NCBI GenBank assembly: GCA_963969395.1
Contig: OZ017796.1
Coordinates: forward strand, 38,430,243-38,494,242
From: Pseudoscleropodium purum
Lineage: Eukaryota > Streptophyta > Bryopsida > Hypnales > Brachytheciaceae
Direction of reading: 5' to 3'
DNA: 64,000 nucleotides
Part shown: positions 10,301 to 21,355 of the stretch, piece by piece
Layout: each line of letters begins with the position of its first letter
Position numbering within the stretch: the stretch's first letter is position 1
Translations under genes and position numbers: made by a program
Notes under the pieces: model-generated
The model's input: the letters and a program-made list of their open reading frames with translations, nothing else
What the model was told of the DNA's origin: nothing
The model's database searches: none

Positions 10301-13015
10301 TACTACGGCATCCGTCTATGAAGATAGTCGGCAGGAGTAAGAAACCTTGAAATGCCTGTCGCCGTACTTGAAAGTCGGAGTCAAGAAGACTAACCAACCA
10401 CCGCAGCATTAAATATTGCGCCAGTCTCTGTCAAGAACAGGTTATTTTCCTTAGCTCGCATGAATGAACACCGTATTTGATTGTGCCGATAACCAAGAAG
10501 ATTGCCAAGAGCGATGGAAAGAGAAGAACATAAAGAACAAGATTCAAGGGGACCACGTTCGAAGACTTACATTTATTGGATTTTTATTTCTAGAAGCATT
10601 TTCGATACCAGAAGAAACCCTTTTCTTTGAAGTTTGCTCTCCATCCAGGTCGGCGACAATATAGTCCAGCAAAATGTACAAGTCCTACAATTTCCCCCAG
10701 CGATTTTAATTCTGATTCATCCATGAAAAATACAATTTTAAAATTGGGATGAACGACGTAGCAATTCGAACTCTGAAAGCGAGGGAATTCCCATCCAAAA
10801 ATTCCTAATGATTAAGGAAACACAAAGCATTAGAGCACGTACCATGCTAGTCTTAGTTGATTGATTTTCCATCTCAGATTTCTGCGCTGCGACCTCAAAA
10901 GGCGACCACACTTGCTCCTGCCAATTTGAATCACTCCAATGAATGCATGGGATAGTGGAGGCCTAAATCCTAAGCAAAGTGGGTAGTGGACACAGTAATC
11001 GGAGCAAAGAAGTAAAAGGTGTAATAGCAACAACTGATTTCAAACTCTAAACCCTAAAAAACAAATACAACATTTAACATAAAATCTTAAATAACCTTGT
11101 TGTGCACGAACTCCTTCTTTCCTCCGGTTCCCTTACTCTTCAAGTTGACTTGCGGATGACGCTGCAAACGAACGTATCCAAACCTTCATGAGTAACTTAA
11201 AGAGCCTATGTCCCGATCAGAAGCGGCGAGCCCGTTATGCGTTCTGTTCTAAATGAAGAGGTACTAACCAGGTCGAGGTCATGAAGCAACCGAAAACTAG
11301 CCACTAATACTCGCAAAGACTTTGTCAATTGTATCCCAGACAGGATTTTCTCATACACGCCCCTGCAACCCACCAATTCATTTGGATTAGTGTTCTGATG
11401 ATGATGAAAGACCATAGAGGCCGGGTAGGAATAAGACCACATTATACTGCATACCCAGCACACCATCAGCAACTCGTTGTATTAAAAAGGAGTGTAATAT
11501 GGGCAAGTCCACAGACAAAATAGAGTTGGCGATTGACAATGTACCTGGCCGGAACAACAGCAATATCTGGTACCACAGCGATAACCCGAACAGTGTCCAG
11601 AAATAACAACTCTGCACAAATCCACCATTCTTGTTAATTCACCTCATACTTGATAAACCGATTGTGATCGACAAGACGAAGAGGGAGTTGGCACCTAGAA
11701 TACACGGGATACGTATCCACACCTAATGTATCTCGAAGCAAGAATACAGATGTCTGGCCCTCCCCTCGCAGACAGTTAAGTTTAAAATGGCCTACTTGGG
11801 CCCACTCATTTATTTGCATTTTGTAACCAAGCCCTGCATAGTTAGTGGAAATTAAATCCCAGCTCAACCATAGAATAATCAGGTTGAGTTGAATTTCATG
11901 TAGGTCCTATGCATTAATTAGGAGTCCTACCACAAGTTGAGTTTAATGACACTATTGAGACCAAAAAGAATGAATTAGACCATGAAATAGAATGGTGACT
12001 AGAGGACCGTTATGCCTCATTCTCGTCCTCTTATCCAATTGAGTTTTCAAACTCAATCTCGACTTGTAAAGAACTCAACTCAACCAAATTTCCAGCTCAA
12101 CTGTCAGTGCCGGAAGAGTCAGTTAATCTTGTCATGATTGTAGGAGTAACAGATACTGGCAAGTTCCGCTGCTGTTCTAAATATTTCATCAACGAACAGT
12201 AAAGAGGATCTGGGTGATGAATTCAAGCAACTGCGAGTATTAAAGAAGAAGAGAGGATTCAAGAAGTAATACTCACGATCGGCATCCACGTGAACATCTT
12301 TCTTGACACCAAGAGTATCAGCGAGAGCAAGAACATTCGTCAAGAGGGAGGCTCCCATGACTCTCCGCTCCTTCCCTGCTTCCTCATCCCGGTGGCTCGA
12401 ATTCGCATTGAAGGTTCCCGAGCTCTGTCTTTTAGCAACCACCTCCTAGCATTGAACTCTCCCAGTGAGTAGGTTAAAGACAAAGTCCGGTAAAATCAAG
12501 AATTACAACTTCACCCTTCTGCCGGATACACTACGATTTTTCCTACTAGAATATATTTATCAATGACTCCTCGGAGAGGAAGAGAGTCTTCTTTTAAATT
12601 TAAAAAGACTTCTAGTAGTCATTAAAAAATATAGTCTAATAGAGAAATGCAACAAAAGACAATTAGTGCATCTCACAGTAATTTAAAGAACGAATTCTAG
12701 TAGACAAATGCCATATAAACAATCGGTGCTTCTCGCAGCAATGAAAATAAACAAACTGGAGATAAGCACCAGAAAGACAAAAGCTAAGGTCTTAGTACCG
12801 GCAGAGACGGCGACAATTGCGCTGCGCTCCTGGTTATCCGCCCCTGCGCGTGTCACAATCATTCGTTACAGAGTCCGTGCGGACGAGGAAGACGGAGGAA
12901 TGCACAAGGTTGCAAACAAAGAGAGGAGGTGTACCCGAGTGCGGGGCTGCGTTGCAATTTTGACATTATCAGATTGATCGTTCGAGCCGTCGAGTTTCTG
13001 CTTCTTTCGAGGCAT
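7333..13015 (-). CDS. SNI1: SNI1-like protein (SMC5/6-associated repressor), about 18 exons
   Basis: Exons traced right to left: 13015-12935 (ATG, MPRKKQKLDG, NLS-like), 12445-12277, 12209-about 12100, 11362-11269, 11161-11096, 10917-10843, 10684-10571, 10427-10346, 10006-9951, 9622-9512, about 9473-9267, 8739-8670, 8383-8318, 8152-8027, 7930-7839, 7640-7580, 7517-7483 and 7351-7333 (TAG). Diagnostic matches to Arabidopsis SNI1, in order: MGASLLTNVLALADTLG, VYEKILSGIQLTKSLRVLV, EQVWSPF, MQESLILRFL, YGKLYLAPLLQ, VLENPQLKLKLILKYIV, AGAFQVFLETHTSDDQS, MELLPGR. SNI1 is a helical nuclear protein known to repress systemic-acquired-resistance genes and to act with the SMC5/6 DNA-repair complex. I saw no disabling lesion. 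The borders of exons 3 and 11, and the phases into exons 4, 11 and 12, are not resolved. Confidence 0.82.
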
Positions 13016-13069
13016 GATCGATGATAGTAAAACAAACGGAGAGAGGAAAAAAAGGAGAAACCGAGGGGC

Positions 13070-13077
13070 TAGGGTTT
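13070..13077 (-). promoter_or_regulatory. Telo-box (AAACCCTA) upstream of the SNI1-like gene
   Basis: AAACCCTA on the minus strand, 55 bp upstream of the SNI1-like ATG, in a pyrimidine-rich leader. Telo-boxes are common near the starts of plant housekeeping and replication genes. Function here is inferred from position. Confidence 0.45.
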
Positions 13078-16000
13078 TAAAAGAAGCTCCTAATGAGAAA
13101 CAATTGTACTGCTACGAAGTTACACTCAAAGCAGATGCGATAAACACTCAAAAGGACGGAGCCTGTGACAATGTAGTCAGTCAGCGAATGCCCGATGGCG
13201 CAGTTCTCGAAATCCACGGCAACGCTTGAGAACTGCTCGGCCTCCGATTTTCAGCACACACATAATAAGACCTTGCCACTCACTGCATCTTTCCGCAACA
13301 AGTCATCCCAAGCGGTTACGCTTCATCTTCGATCTGGAGCGCGCCCTCGCATGGATCACCATATCTGTTGCCAAGCGAAACAAGCGCAACAGCCCTTGCG
13401 CAAAGGAGGGAAAACACCAGCAAAACACAAGGTTCTGTGCATTTCAAGGGGCCGCTAAACAAAGTGAAAACTAGGTAACTAAGCAACCCCAAAACCATCT
13501 GACTAACGTAGTCCGGTAGCAAGTTCTACATTCGAAAAATGAAAAAAAAGCATCTTTCCAAAAGCATCTTTTTTTAGTAGAGAATGTCCGATGTGTGAAT
13601 ATTCTTCAAGATTCATTGTTTAACAAGACAAAAAAGATTATTTTGAAAAAACGTCTTCAACATTTTGTTTTAGAAAACTTTTTTTTTTTAAATTCCCTAA
13701 GAATTTTGTATGGAAGAAAAGATAGATTTTGAAACAATATTCCTATTTATAGCATTTGTTAGATTTGTTTTTTTAACTTTAATTAATTATTTATTAGAGA
13801 ATACCAATTTGAACAGCTAAGTATAATATATGGTATAGTACTCCCTTTGTCCCAAAATGATTTCCCTATTGAACAAAATGTTTGGGATTAAGGTTGTAAA
13901 TAACATATCAAAGATCCATTTTGCAATGTAAGTAGAGGTTGATGCACTCTCAATGTCATAGAAATTTTGAGTTTCAAAACTCTTTTCAAAGTGTAGTTTG
14001 GGTGTACTAATAAGTGGAATTTGGGGGGCATTTTCAAAGAGCACCATTGGACACTTCATTGTTGAGTGTGAGGTTGTCATTTTATGGGTATTTAGTATGG
14101 GCCCAAAATAATGAGTAGACCTTTGTTTTGCTTGAAGGTATTTCAAGGAAGTGAAGATACAATACCTTCAATCAAACAATACTCAAAAGGATGCAAAAAT
14201 TAAGAACAAACAATATTGATTGACCCCTTCAATTGTTTCATTTGACTTTCAATTGATGATTGCATGGATGGAGGGGGAAACTACTATTTGGAGTTATTTT
14301 GTTGATCTTAGATAGAAACCAAAAGCCAAATTTGACCAATTTACAACACAAACAAGTACAACATGAATATCATTTTGGAACAAAAAATTAAAGCCAATAA
14401 GAAAATCATTATAGGATATAGAGAGTACAATTTTTTGATCCAATATCCCATCTAAAAATTAGAAAATAACATCACAAATTTGGGGCTTTGCATTACTCTA
14501 CACACTTGTCAGTGGTTGTATTGCAAGTACAAAATATCAATACTTATTGATTACTTTTCTTTAAAAAAGCTCCATTGACACCAATAAAAGAAGAGACAAT
14601 GCAAACACACACATTTCTTTTTTCCTATTTTCCCTAATTGAGTAGTTGCTAATGCCAATCAAAGTTTCGATTCATATTTCAATCCAAGTAAATCCTCTAT
14701 GATATAAATATCATTGATGAAAATAGAGTTTCATTTCACAATGTAAATATGAAGTGGCTCCAAGAGTGTCTTTCAAAAGTTTTGTTTACCATACAAAATG
14801 GCATGACTAATTTAACCCCTAAATGCCCAAGCCTTTTTAAGTGTATTTCAACTATGAAAAAAGAATACAAGCTTACAGTTATCTCCAATGAAGCAAATTG
14901 TTTTTTTTTCAAAATCTAACCATGTAGATGCTTAAAGAGCTTGCTTATTAGCATACACACCAATTTTGAGTGCAAAATTGCATAAGATTTGTGAGATTAT
15001 AACAAAAAAAATATACATTTTTTAATTTTAGTATGTTGCCCTCTCTCCACAATGTTTCAGAAATTTGCACATAAAAGATTTTTGGAATTGGAAGTGATAC
15101 AAACAACTACAAATTGTATTAGCACACTAAAATGCACTGTCAAATAATTTAATTTCACATGAAAAGCTATTAAACTCATTACACAATTGACCTTGCAATT
15201 GCTAAGATGCAATTTTTTTTATAAGCAAAAATCACAAATAACTCTAAATCAACACTTATTTGTTTAAATACTCAATGATGAAAATCATGGAAACACTTAC
15301 TCTTTCCATTGGGACCATTTTCAAAGCAAATGGATAAGTGCAAGTTTTTAGATCTCAAATCAAGTGAAATTGCTCAAAGTTGAGAAATGAAGTAAAATTA
15401 GGAAGCTTTAAACTTCCTCTAATGGACATATATGGCTTTAGAGACCTCTCAACAATCAAATATGTACCTTTTTAAGTGAAAAATGAAAGTTTTCAATAGT
15501 TAACCCTAAAAACTATTTGAAAAAAATTTTAAATGGTCAAATGAATTTAATTGCTCATATCAAAGTGAGCCTAAAATTTCAGATCGACCATATATGGTCG
15601 GGTGGCATTTAGGGGTTAAAATTTATTAAATTGCCACAACAAAATGAAACTAGGCATGCCTTGGTATATCGAATACATCTACAAGTAAGCCCAAAAGAAC
15701 ACCATTCTAAAAAAACACCATACTAAAAACTGAGTTCAAAATCTTTAATTTAATTTAGGCCTATTTTTTATTTAACCCTCAAAGGATCAAGCGTGTTTTT
15801 CAAGAATAACTATCAAAACATGTCATTTTTAGTGCATTAGTAAAAAATAAATATATTTATTTATTTTTGAACTTCAACCATACAAAAGAGTTTTAGAATA
15901 TTATGACAATTTATAGAAGAAAAAAAATTTAGACCATTTGACTGTGTGGATTAAAGGATTATAATGTTCAAAGTGAAAAAAAAAACAATTTTTTTTCATT

Positions 16001-17054
16001 ATTGCAAATGGGGTTAGTACATTTTTAGCCATCTTGGAGTAAAACTTTAAATCTATACAAAATTGAGCCTTTAAACCATCAAGTACTAAACCTAATTAGG
16101 TACATTCATGCAAAATTTGAAGGATAAATAAAGGGTTTGTCTTACTCTAAGTCACCCTATGATACAAGGAAGTCAAATAAATTAACAATAGACTAATCAT
16201 TTTTTGATGGTTTCTTATGCAATGAAGATATTTTTTTGTTTGAAATTCAAATGGTGTAAACTTAGAGATAAACATTAGAAATGTGTGGAAAAAAATCTAA
16301 GAATTTTGAAAGTCCAAATTCCATGTTTGTAGTTAAAAAAATGTTCTTAAAACTTGGTTGGCAAGATTGCTAGAATTTTGGCTCCTCTTAAAATGAGAGT
16401 TTTGAACTAAAAGTAGTTTTCTTGTTTATAACAATTGCATATCATATCATGTTAGTTATATACACACCAAATTAAAAAAGTAGAAGAAGAATTTTGCAAA
16501 AAATCCCAAAATTATCTAAATTACTCATATTTTTTAGGCAACATAACTTTGATGTAGGCATCCAATATGATTATTGTTTACATCACAACAAAGAGGGTAA
16601 ATGTCTCCATCTTGTATTTTACTTTCAAAAACATCCATTCAATAAATATATGTACATATATATGTACTGCATTTGTGCATGCACACGTGCACTTACATTT
16701 AAACCTTTTAATTTTTTTGCAAACTATGAAGAAAAGTACATAAAATATCTATAGGTGGTTTTCATGATTTCTAAACATTTTTGGAATGTATTATAAAAAT
16801 TGTAAATGCTTGATGTCATATTTTAGAAAAAATTATTTCATTGAATAAAATTCAAAATTTCTAAAAGTTTTGCCATGCCACTAAAGAAATTATCATTTTG
16901 TCTACTAAGGAATCTTGAAAATTTTGTACTTGTTCCAAAAAATGTTTTTTCTAAAAAATTTACTTAATTTAAAAATAGATTTAAGTTGATTTATGGTATT
17001 TAAACTCAATTAGACACATTTTGCACTTTCTGTAGCACATGTCCAAGATCCATC

Positions 17055-17310
17055 CATTAAATTAGGCTATTTGTTTCATTTTATTTGTTACATTGAGATC
17101 TCATAGACAATGTGTCCCCTGTTGCATTTTTGGTATCATTAGAAAGTCCTTAGTGAAGAGGGGTGCACGAGCTTTGATCCATGGCGTTCCAACCTACAAG
17201 GCAAAAATTATTGATTTTTGAAGTTTTTATGAATTAAAAATTAGAAAATTACTTTTTCTTCTCTTTTGATCATGGCACATGGCACACTAGTTTCATTGAA
17301 AATTACTAAA
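17055..17310 (+). repeat. Dispersed repeat family, copy 1
   Basis: Matches the reverse complement of 36240-36490. Shared blocks in order include ATTAGG..TTTATTTGTTA, TTAGAAAG, GAGGGGTGCAC.AGCTTTG, CATGGC.TT and CACATGGCACACTAGTT. Spacing is conserved with scattered substitutions. No coding frame is seen. Confidence 0.65.
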
Positions 17311-17879
17311 TTTTCAATTAGTTAAGGAAATTTTTGATAACTTGAGAGTCACTATACTATTAATAAAGATTTTTATTAGAAAACCTAATGAAATTCATTC
17401 TTTTTCTGTGATTAACCATAATTTTTTGAAAAATCTTAATCTAAATTTGACCTATAATAGTACTCTTATAAAGTTAAATAAGACGAAAATGAGAATTAAA
17501 AATCATCTTATTTTTGTTCTATATTTGTCAATAAGCAAACTTTCAATGCCCATCTCAAATTTTTCATTCAATCAACTATGTCATCCACATTTTTCTTCTA
17601 TTTTTCTAGTGTAATGTTAGCTTACATCAAAATCAAAATATTTTCACTAAACTTTGCCTAAAATTTAACCTTTAAGCAAACTAAAAAGTAATAAGACCAC
17701 TTTTTGAAATCATAATGAATCATAATTAATAGTCTTTTAATATATATCATTGATTCATGTATAGTAGTTTTTTTTTCTATTGATATAATTATATGATTTT
17801 TTTTCTTTGAAGGTTTTTTAATGAATGTTAATTGAATTCAGAAATCCAAATTTCAAAATACTCATGAATTATCCATCTA

Positions 17880-18180
17880 GTGAATGTTTGAGCTCTTTAT
17901 AGGAAGCTAGGGAATGTAGATTTTGAGTTTGGAAGGACTAAAAGAAAAGTATGCCATGCAAAGAATCTAGACATCAAATCTTTGCTTCTACAAAAAAAAT
18001 TCTTTATTTATAGACAAATCCATTTAGAACCTTGTATAATAAACAAAAAGCACCAAGTGACCGCCCTTGTTGCATCAATGAAGAATAAACAAAAAAATTT
18101 CAACATATTTAGATGTATTTTATTTATTTCTTGTAACTCCTATAATAAAACTCTTGAAAAAATTCATAATCCACCCAAGG
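17880..18180 (+). repeat. Diverged direct repeat, copy 1
   Basis: Resembles 18725-19030 in the same orientation: GGGAAT.TAGAT near the start, a run of similar AT-rich sequence, then a block of the form TTT.TAACTCC..TAA.AAA.CTTGAAAA before CCAC/CTAC. Divergence is substantial. Confidence 0.45.
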
Positions 18181-18724
18181 ATGTTGTCTCTTGTAGGAAT
18201 TATGATATATATAATAAAAAACATCAAGATTACTTAAAAAAATTCACACTATGTATTAGAATTCTAGATTTAGGGATATTGAACGTACAACAATACTATC
18301 TAGTTCATGTCATTCTATTTGCACTGTCTATTGGTTTAGGAGATACATACCTTAAAGATTAAATATTGGTAACTAAGACTAGATACACTAATATGCAATA
18401 ATATTGAACATTATATGGGCTCCAAATACGTCATCTAACAAGAATCCAATATGTTCTCCAATGGTAGATGATGTATATATACTCCAAATTGTTTTATTCT
18501 TTCAAGACCTTTGCCCCACCTAATTAGAATAAATAAATGATAAAAATCAACTAATTTTATTTGATAATTTGTTGCCAAATTTGTATTGCCCTAATATCAA
18601 CAATAGAGGTTTAAGAATTTTGAATTTTTTTGTACAACATTTTGCCAATCCTATTTAAGCCAAGGTTAGGACTTCACAATAATATTTTTTATTATTAAAA
18701 ATAAATGGATGAATATATTTACCC

Positions 18725-19030
18725 CTGAGAGTCCCTAGTAGAGAGAGGGGAATATAGATTTGGAACTTTCTATACAAAATAAATTATAGCTTGTGAAGAA
18801 TCCAAAAATAAAATCTTCATGCAAGTTTTTCTTTTTTCCATCTCCTCATGAACTAATTTAATACCTTGCATATAAATAATGAAGCATTAAGTGAGCAAGT
18901 CAATTATATTCTTAAAGATTAATCAAAAATTGATTTTTAATAGATTTGAATATATTTCATCCATTTTTAGTTGCTCCCCCATAAAGAAAGTTCTTGAAAA
19001 CGTATGGAATCTACTAGTGGACACCAAAAC
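18725..19030 (+). repeat. Diverged direct repeat, copy 2
   Basis: Second copy of the 17880-18180 segment, about 850 bp downstream. Same order of blocks, no conserved open frame. Confidence 0.45.
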
Positions 19031-20067
19031 TCATGTTGGATGCTAAATTCATCATTTTTGAAGTGGATCCTATAAAGAAGCATTTTGAGTTTTCCAAGGT
19101 AATTGTAAAAAACAACTTTCTACAATTAAAGAGATTTGAGGCTAGTGGAAGCCCATTTCATACTTGTTCCCTTTGTTCTTTCTACAATGAAGTAATGGCT
19201 CTTTGTAAAAAAAAAAATTCGAAATTTTTTTAATTGAATTTTTAAAATAAAAATATAAAATAATATAATATGACGTGGAAGGGTCTCAGCCATGTCATAT
19301 TGCTGTGATGGTAGAAAATCTCTTATTTCCTGTAGCTTCAAAACTCTTGAGCTTCTATAGGCCTCAAATCTCTTTTAATTTTGTGCTATATTAAATCTAT
19401 ATTCTTCACCTCTTTAAACTAATTTGAGGCCATTGATTGCAAATTTGATTTCAAAATTTGCAAATTTCATCACGTGTGGCAAGTAAAAAATTCTTGTACT
19501 TTTTCCAAGGATAAATCTTCTCTATAAGACCCACTTTGAATGATGGGTTAAGTGTCTTGTATAACTCATCATAGGGCATTAGATGATATTTGAGGGTAAT
19601 AATAGTCCATTTCGAGCTTGTTCACATTGCTATTCTCCCGCAGCGAACAATAGAGCTTGGTTGTTTTCAAAATATAATTTAAAAAAATTAATTAATTCTA
19701 AAAAAAAGAAAAAAAATTATTTTTTATTTTTTGAGAAATGACATGGTACTCTCTTGACCACGTCAGACTGCACTATTGGCTGTGTTCACAACATTCTCAA
19801 GTTAACCCGCAGTCTCTTGAGGCCCCGAAATGTCTTCGAATGGGTAAAAAGTACACTAGTAAACATGGGTATCTTCGTCTTGCACTTGAACGCCAAGTGA
19901 GTGGTCTGGCTGCACCCGCCAATGAAAATTGATCAGATGTGGCACCCAACCACCACGTTGGAAAAGCAAAAAGCAAAAAAGCAAAAGCTACGCCTGATTC
20001 AAACTGCAAATCCCTTCATTGCGGCGTTCTGCGAACTTCCGTTCCCCTGCCTGAGTCGAACCATCTG

Positions 20068-20089
20068 TGACGTCGTGACGTCGGTGACA
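20068..20089 (+). promoter_or_regulatory. Tandem TGACGTC (bZIP-type) motifs upstream of ELIP
   Basis: TGACGTC occurs twice, at 20068-20074 and 20076-20082, followed by TGACA at 20085. Further CCACGT cores lie near 20217, 20255 and 20284. ACGT-core motifs bind bZIP factors such as HY5 and ABA-response factors, which fits a light- and stress-induced ELIP gene starting about 570 bp downstream. A TATTTAAG element lies at 20356. Function is inferred. Confidence 0.5.
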
Positions 20090-20641
20090 TGGAAACCTGA
20101 CGGCCGTCCATTTGCATTCACAACCGAGACTGCATGTTGCCACTTCCGCTTACCTTTGCCGAAAGAGCAGACGCCTGTCGTCAGGGCTCTTCCAAGACCT
20201 GGAGCTATGGCGAAGCCACGTCCAACTACGGACCGTTGTCTCTCTCCACCTTCTCCACGTAGCTTGTAAGTACATTCACCCCTCCACGTACATGGCGATC
20301 ATTTCTTTCCAGTCCAGGAAAAAATCTGTGTGTGTGTGGAGTCTTTAATTGAAGCTATTTAAGGTCGTTGCAAGGGAAGTATATACATCATCGATTTTGT
20401 GTGGGTTGCAGCTATCAGAGTTTGAGTGTTAGAAGAGATTTTCAGTTGTTGGGCGTACGCGATTTCACGTCTTGGAAAGTGTTTGTGCAGAGTTTTGTAC
20501 CTGTTCCTGCACATACTGTTGTTGGGTGATCGTCGTTTGGATTAGGAAATCGATTTCATTGCTCGTTGAAACTACGCGAGAAATTGTGCATTGGCTTCAT
20601 CGGTAGTGCTGATTTGTGGTACGAGCGTAGTTTTATTACCA

Positions 20642-21355
20642 ATGGCAGCCATGACGACGCAAATGCGTACCGCGGTGGCTGGTGCTATTAATATGCGCGG
20701 AGGAGTCACGTTGCCTTCTCGATCTGGTCGAACGGTGGCTGCTGCTCCTCGCGTAAGTCGAACTTCGCTTGCGGTGCGGTGTGACGCGTCCCGTGAAGAT
20801 GGGTTCGTAAGTCCGATTGACCGCGCCACTAAGAAGACGATCACGAAGGAGGACGTGCTGCAACACCAGGCCAGCGACGAGTCGGAGCAGAGGTCGATCT
20901 TCGGGGAGAAGCCGACGGCCGGTTCCCCTTACGGCCGCCCGGAACTTGAGCGCCGTCCGGAGACGGGCTCCACTTCTCCGTGGAGCATCTTTGCCTTCGA
21001 CGGCGCCGCTCCGGAAACTATCAACGGGCGCCTGGCGATGCTGGGATTCGTGTGGGCCGTTATCGGAGAGAAGATCTCCGGGTTGTCGGTCATTGACCAA
21101 GTGTTAAGCCCTGGTAGCACAGGCTTGATCTGGTTCCTTGCGTCGGTGCAGATCGTCACGTACGGTTCTTTAGTTCCGATTTTCAATGCCAAGGAGTCCA
21201 CGGACGCGAGGAGTTTCGGTCCGTTCACGGCGTTGGCGGAGAGGTGGAATGGACGGGCTGCTATGATCGGCTTTGCATCGCTTATCGCCACCGAGTTGTT
21301 CATTCAGGGGCCGCTGTTTGTGAGACTTTTCAACATGGGAGGTTATCCCCAGTAG
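20642..21355 (+). CDS. ELIP: Early light-induced protein (ELIP), chloroplast
   Basis: Intronless gene of 237 residues. I chose the ATG at 20642 (MAAMTTQMRTAVAGA); an open frame extends upstream to 20591, but only via TTG. The first 50 or so residues are Ser/Ala/Arg-rich and act like a chloroplast transit peptide. The mature part has the three-helix plan of the ELIP branch of the LHC superfamily. Helix I carries APETINGRLAMLGFVWAV and helix III carries ALAERWNGRAAMIGFASL, the paired E-x2-NGR-x-AM-x-GF pigment-binding motifs. A middle hydrophobic helix (GLIWFLASVQIVTYGSLV) lies between them. ELIPs are thylakoid proteins that bind pigment transiently and protect against high light and desiccation. 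GC is much higher than the flanks. Ends at TAG. Confidence 0.95.
   Translation: MAAMTTQMRTAVAGAINMRGGVTLPSRSGRTVAAAPRVSRTSLAVRCDASREDGFVSPIDRATKKTITKEDVLQHQASDESEQRSIFGEKPTAGSPYGRPELERRPETGSTSPWSIFAFDGAAPETINGRLAMLGFVWAVIGEKISGLSVIDQVLSPGSTGLIWFLASVQIVTYGSLVPIFNAKESTDARSFGPFTALAERWNGRAAMIGFASLIATELFIQGPLFVRLFNMGGYPQ

Larger units (their letters stand above)
13090..19900. other. AT-rich repeat-derived intergenic DNA
   Basis: After about 13.5 kb base composition drops sharply and no open frame looks like a protein. It contains diverged repeats shared with other parts of the window: 17055-17310 (inverted relative to 36240-36490) and a local duplication (17880-18180 and 18725-19030). Short AT-rich open frames are chance products. 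Confidence 0.6.

Noticed and set aside
17982..18362. 126-codon frame in AT-rich DNA
   Set aside because: Lies in a diverged non-coding repeat; the duplicate at 18.7 kb does not keep the frame.
20591..20641. N-terminal extension of the ELIP frame
   Set aside because: It begins with TTG, and the ATG at 20642 gives the usual ELIP start; plant nuclear genes rarely start on TTG.
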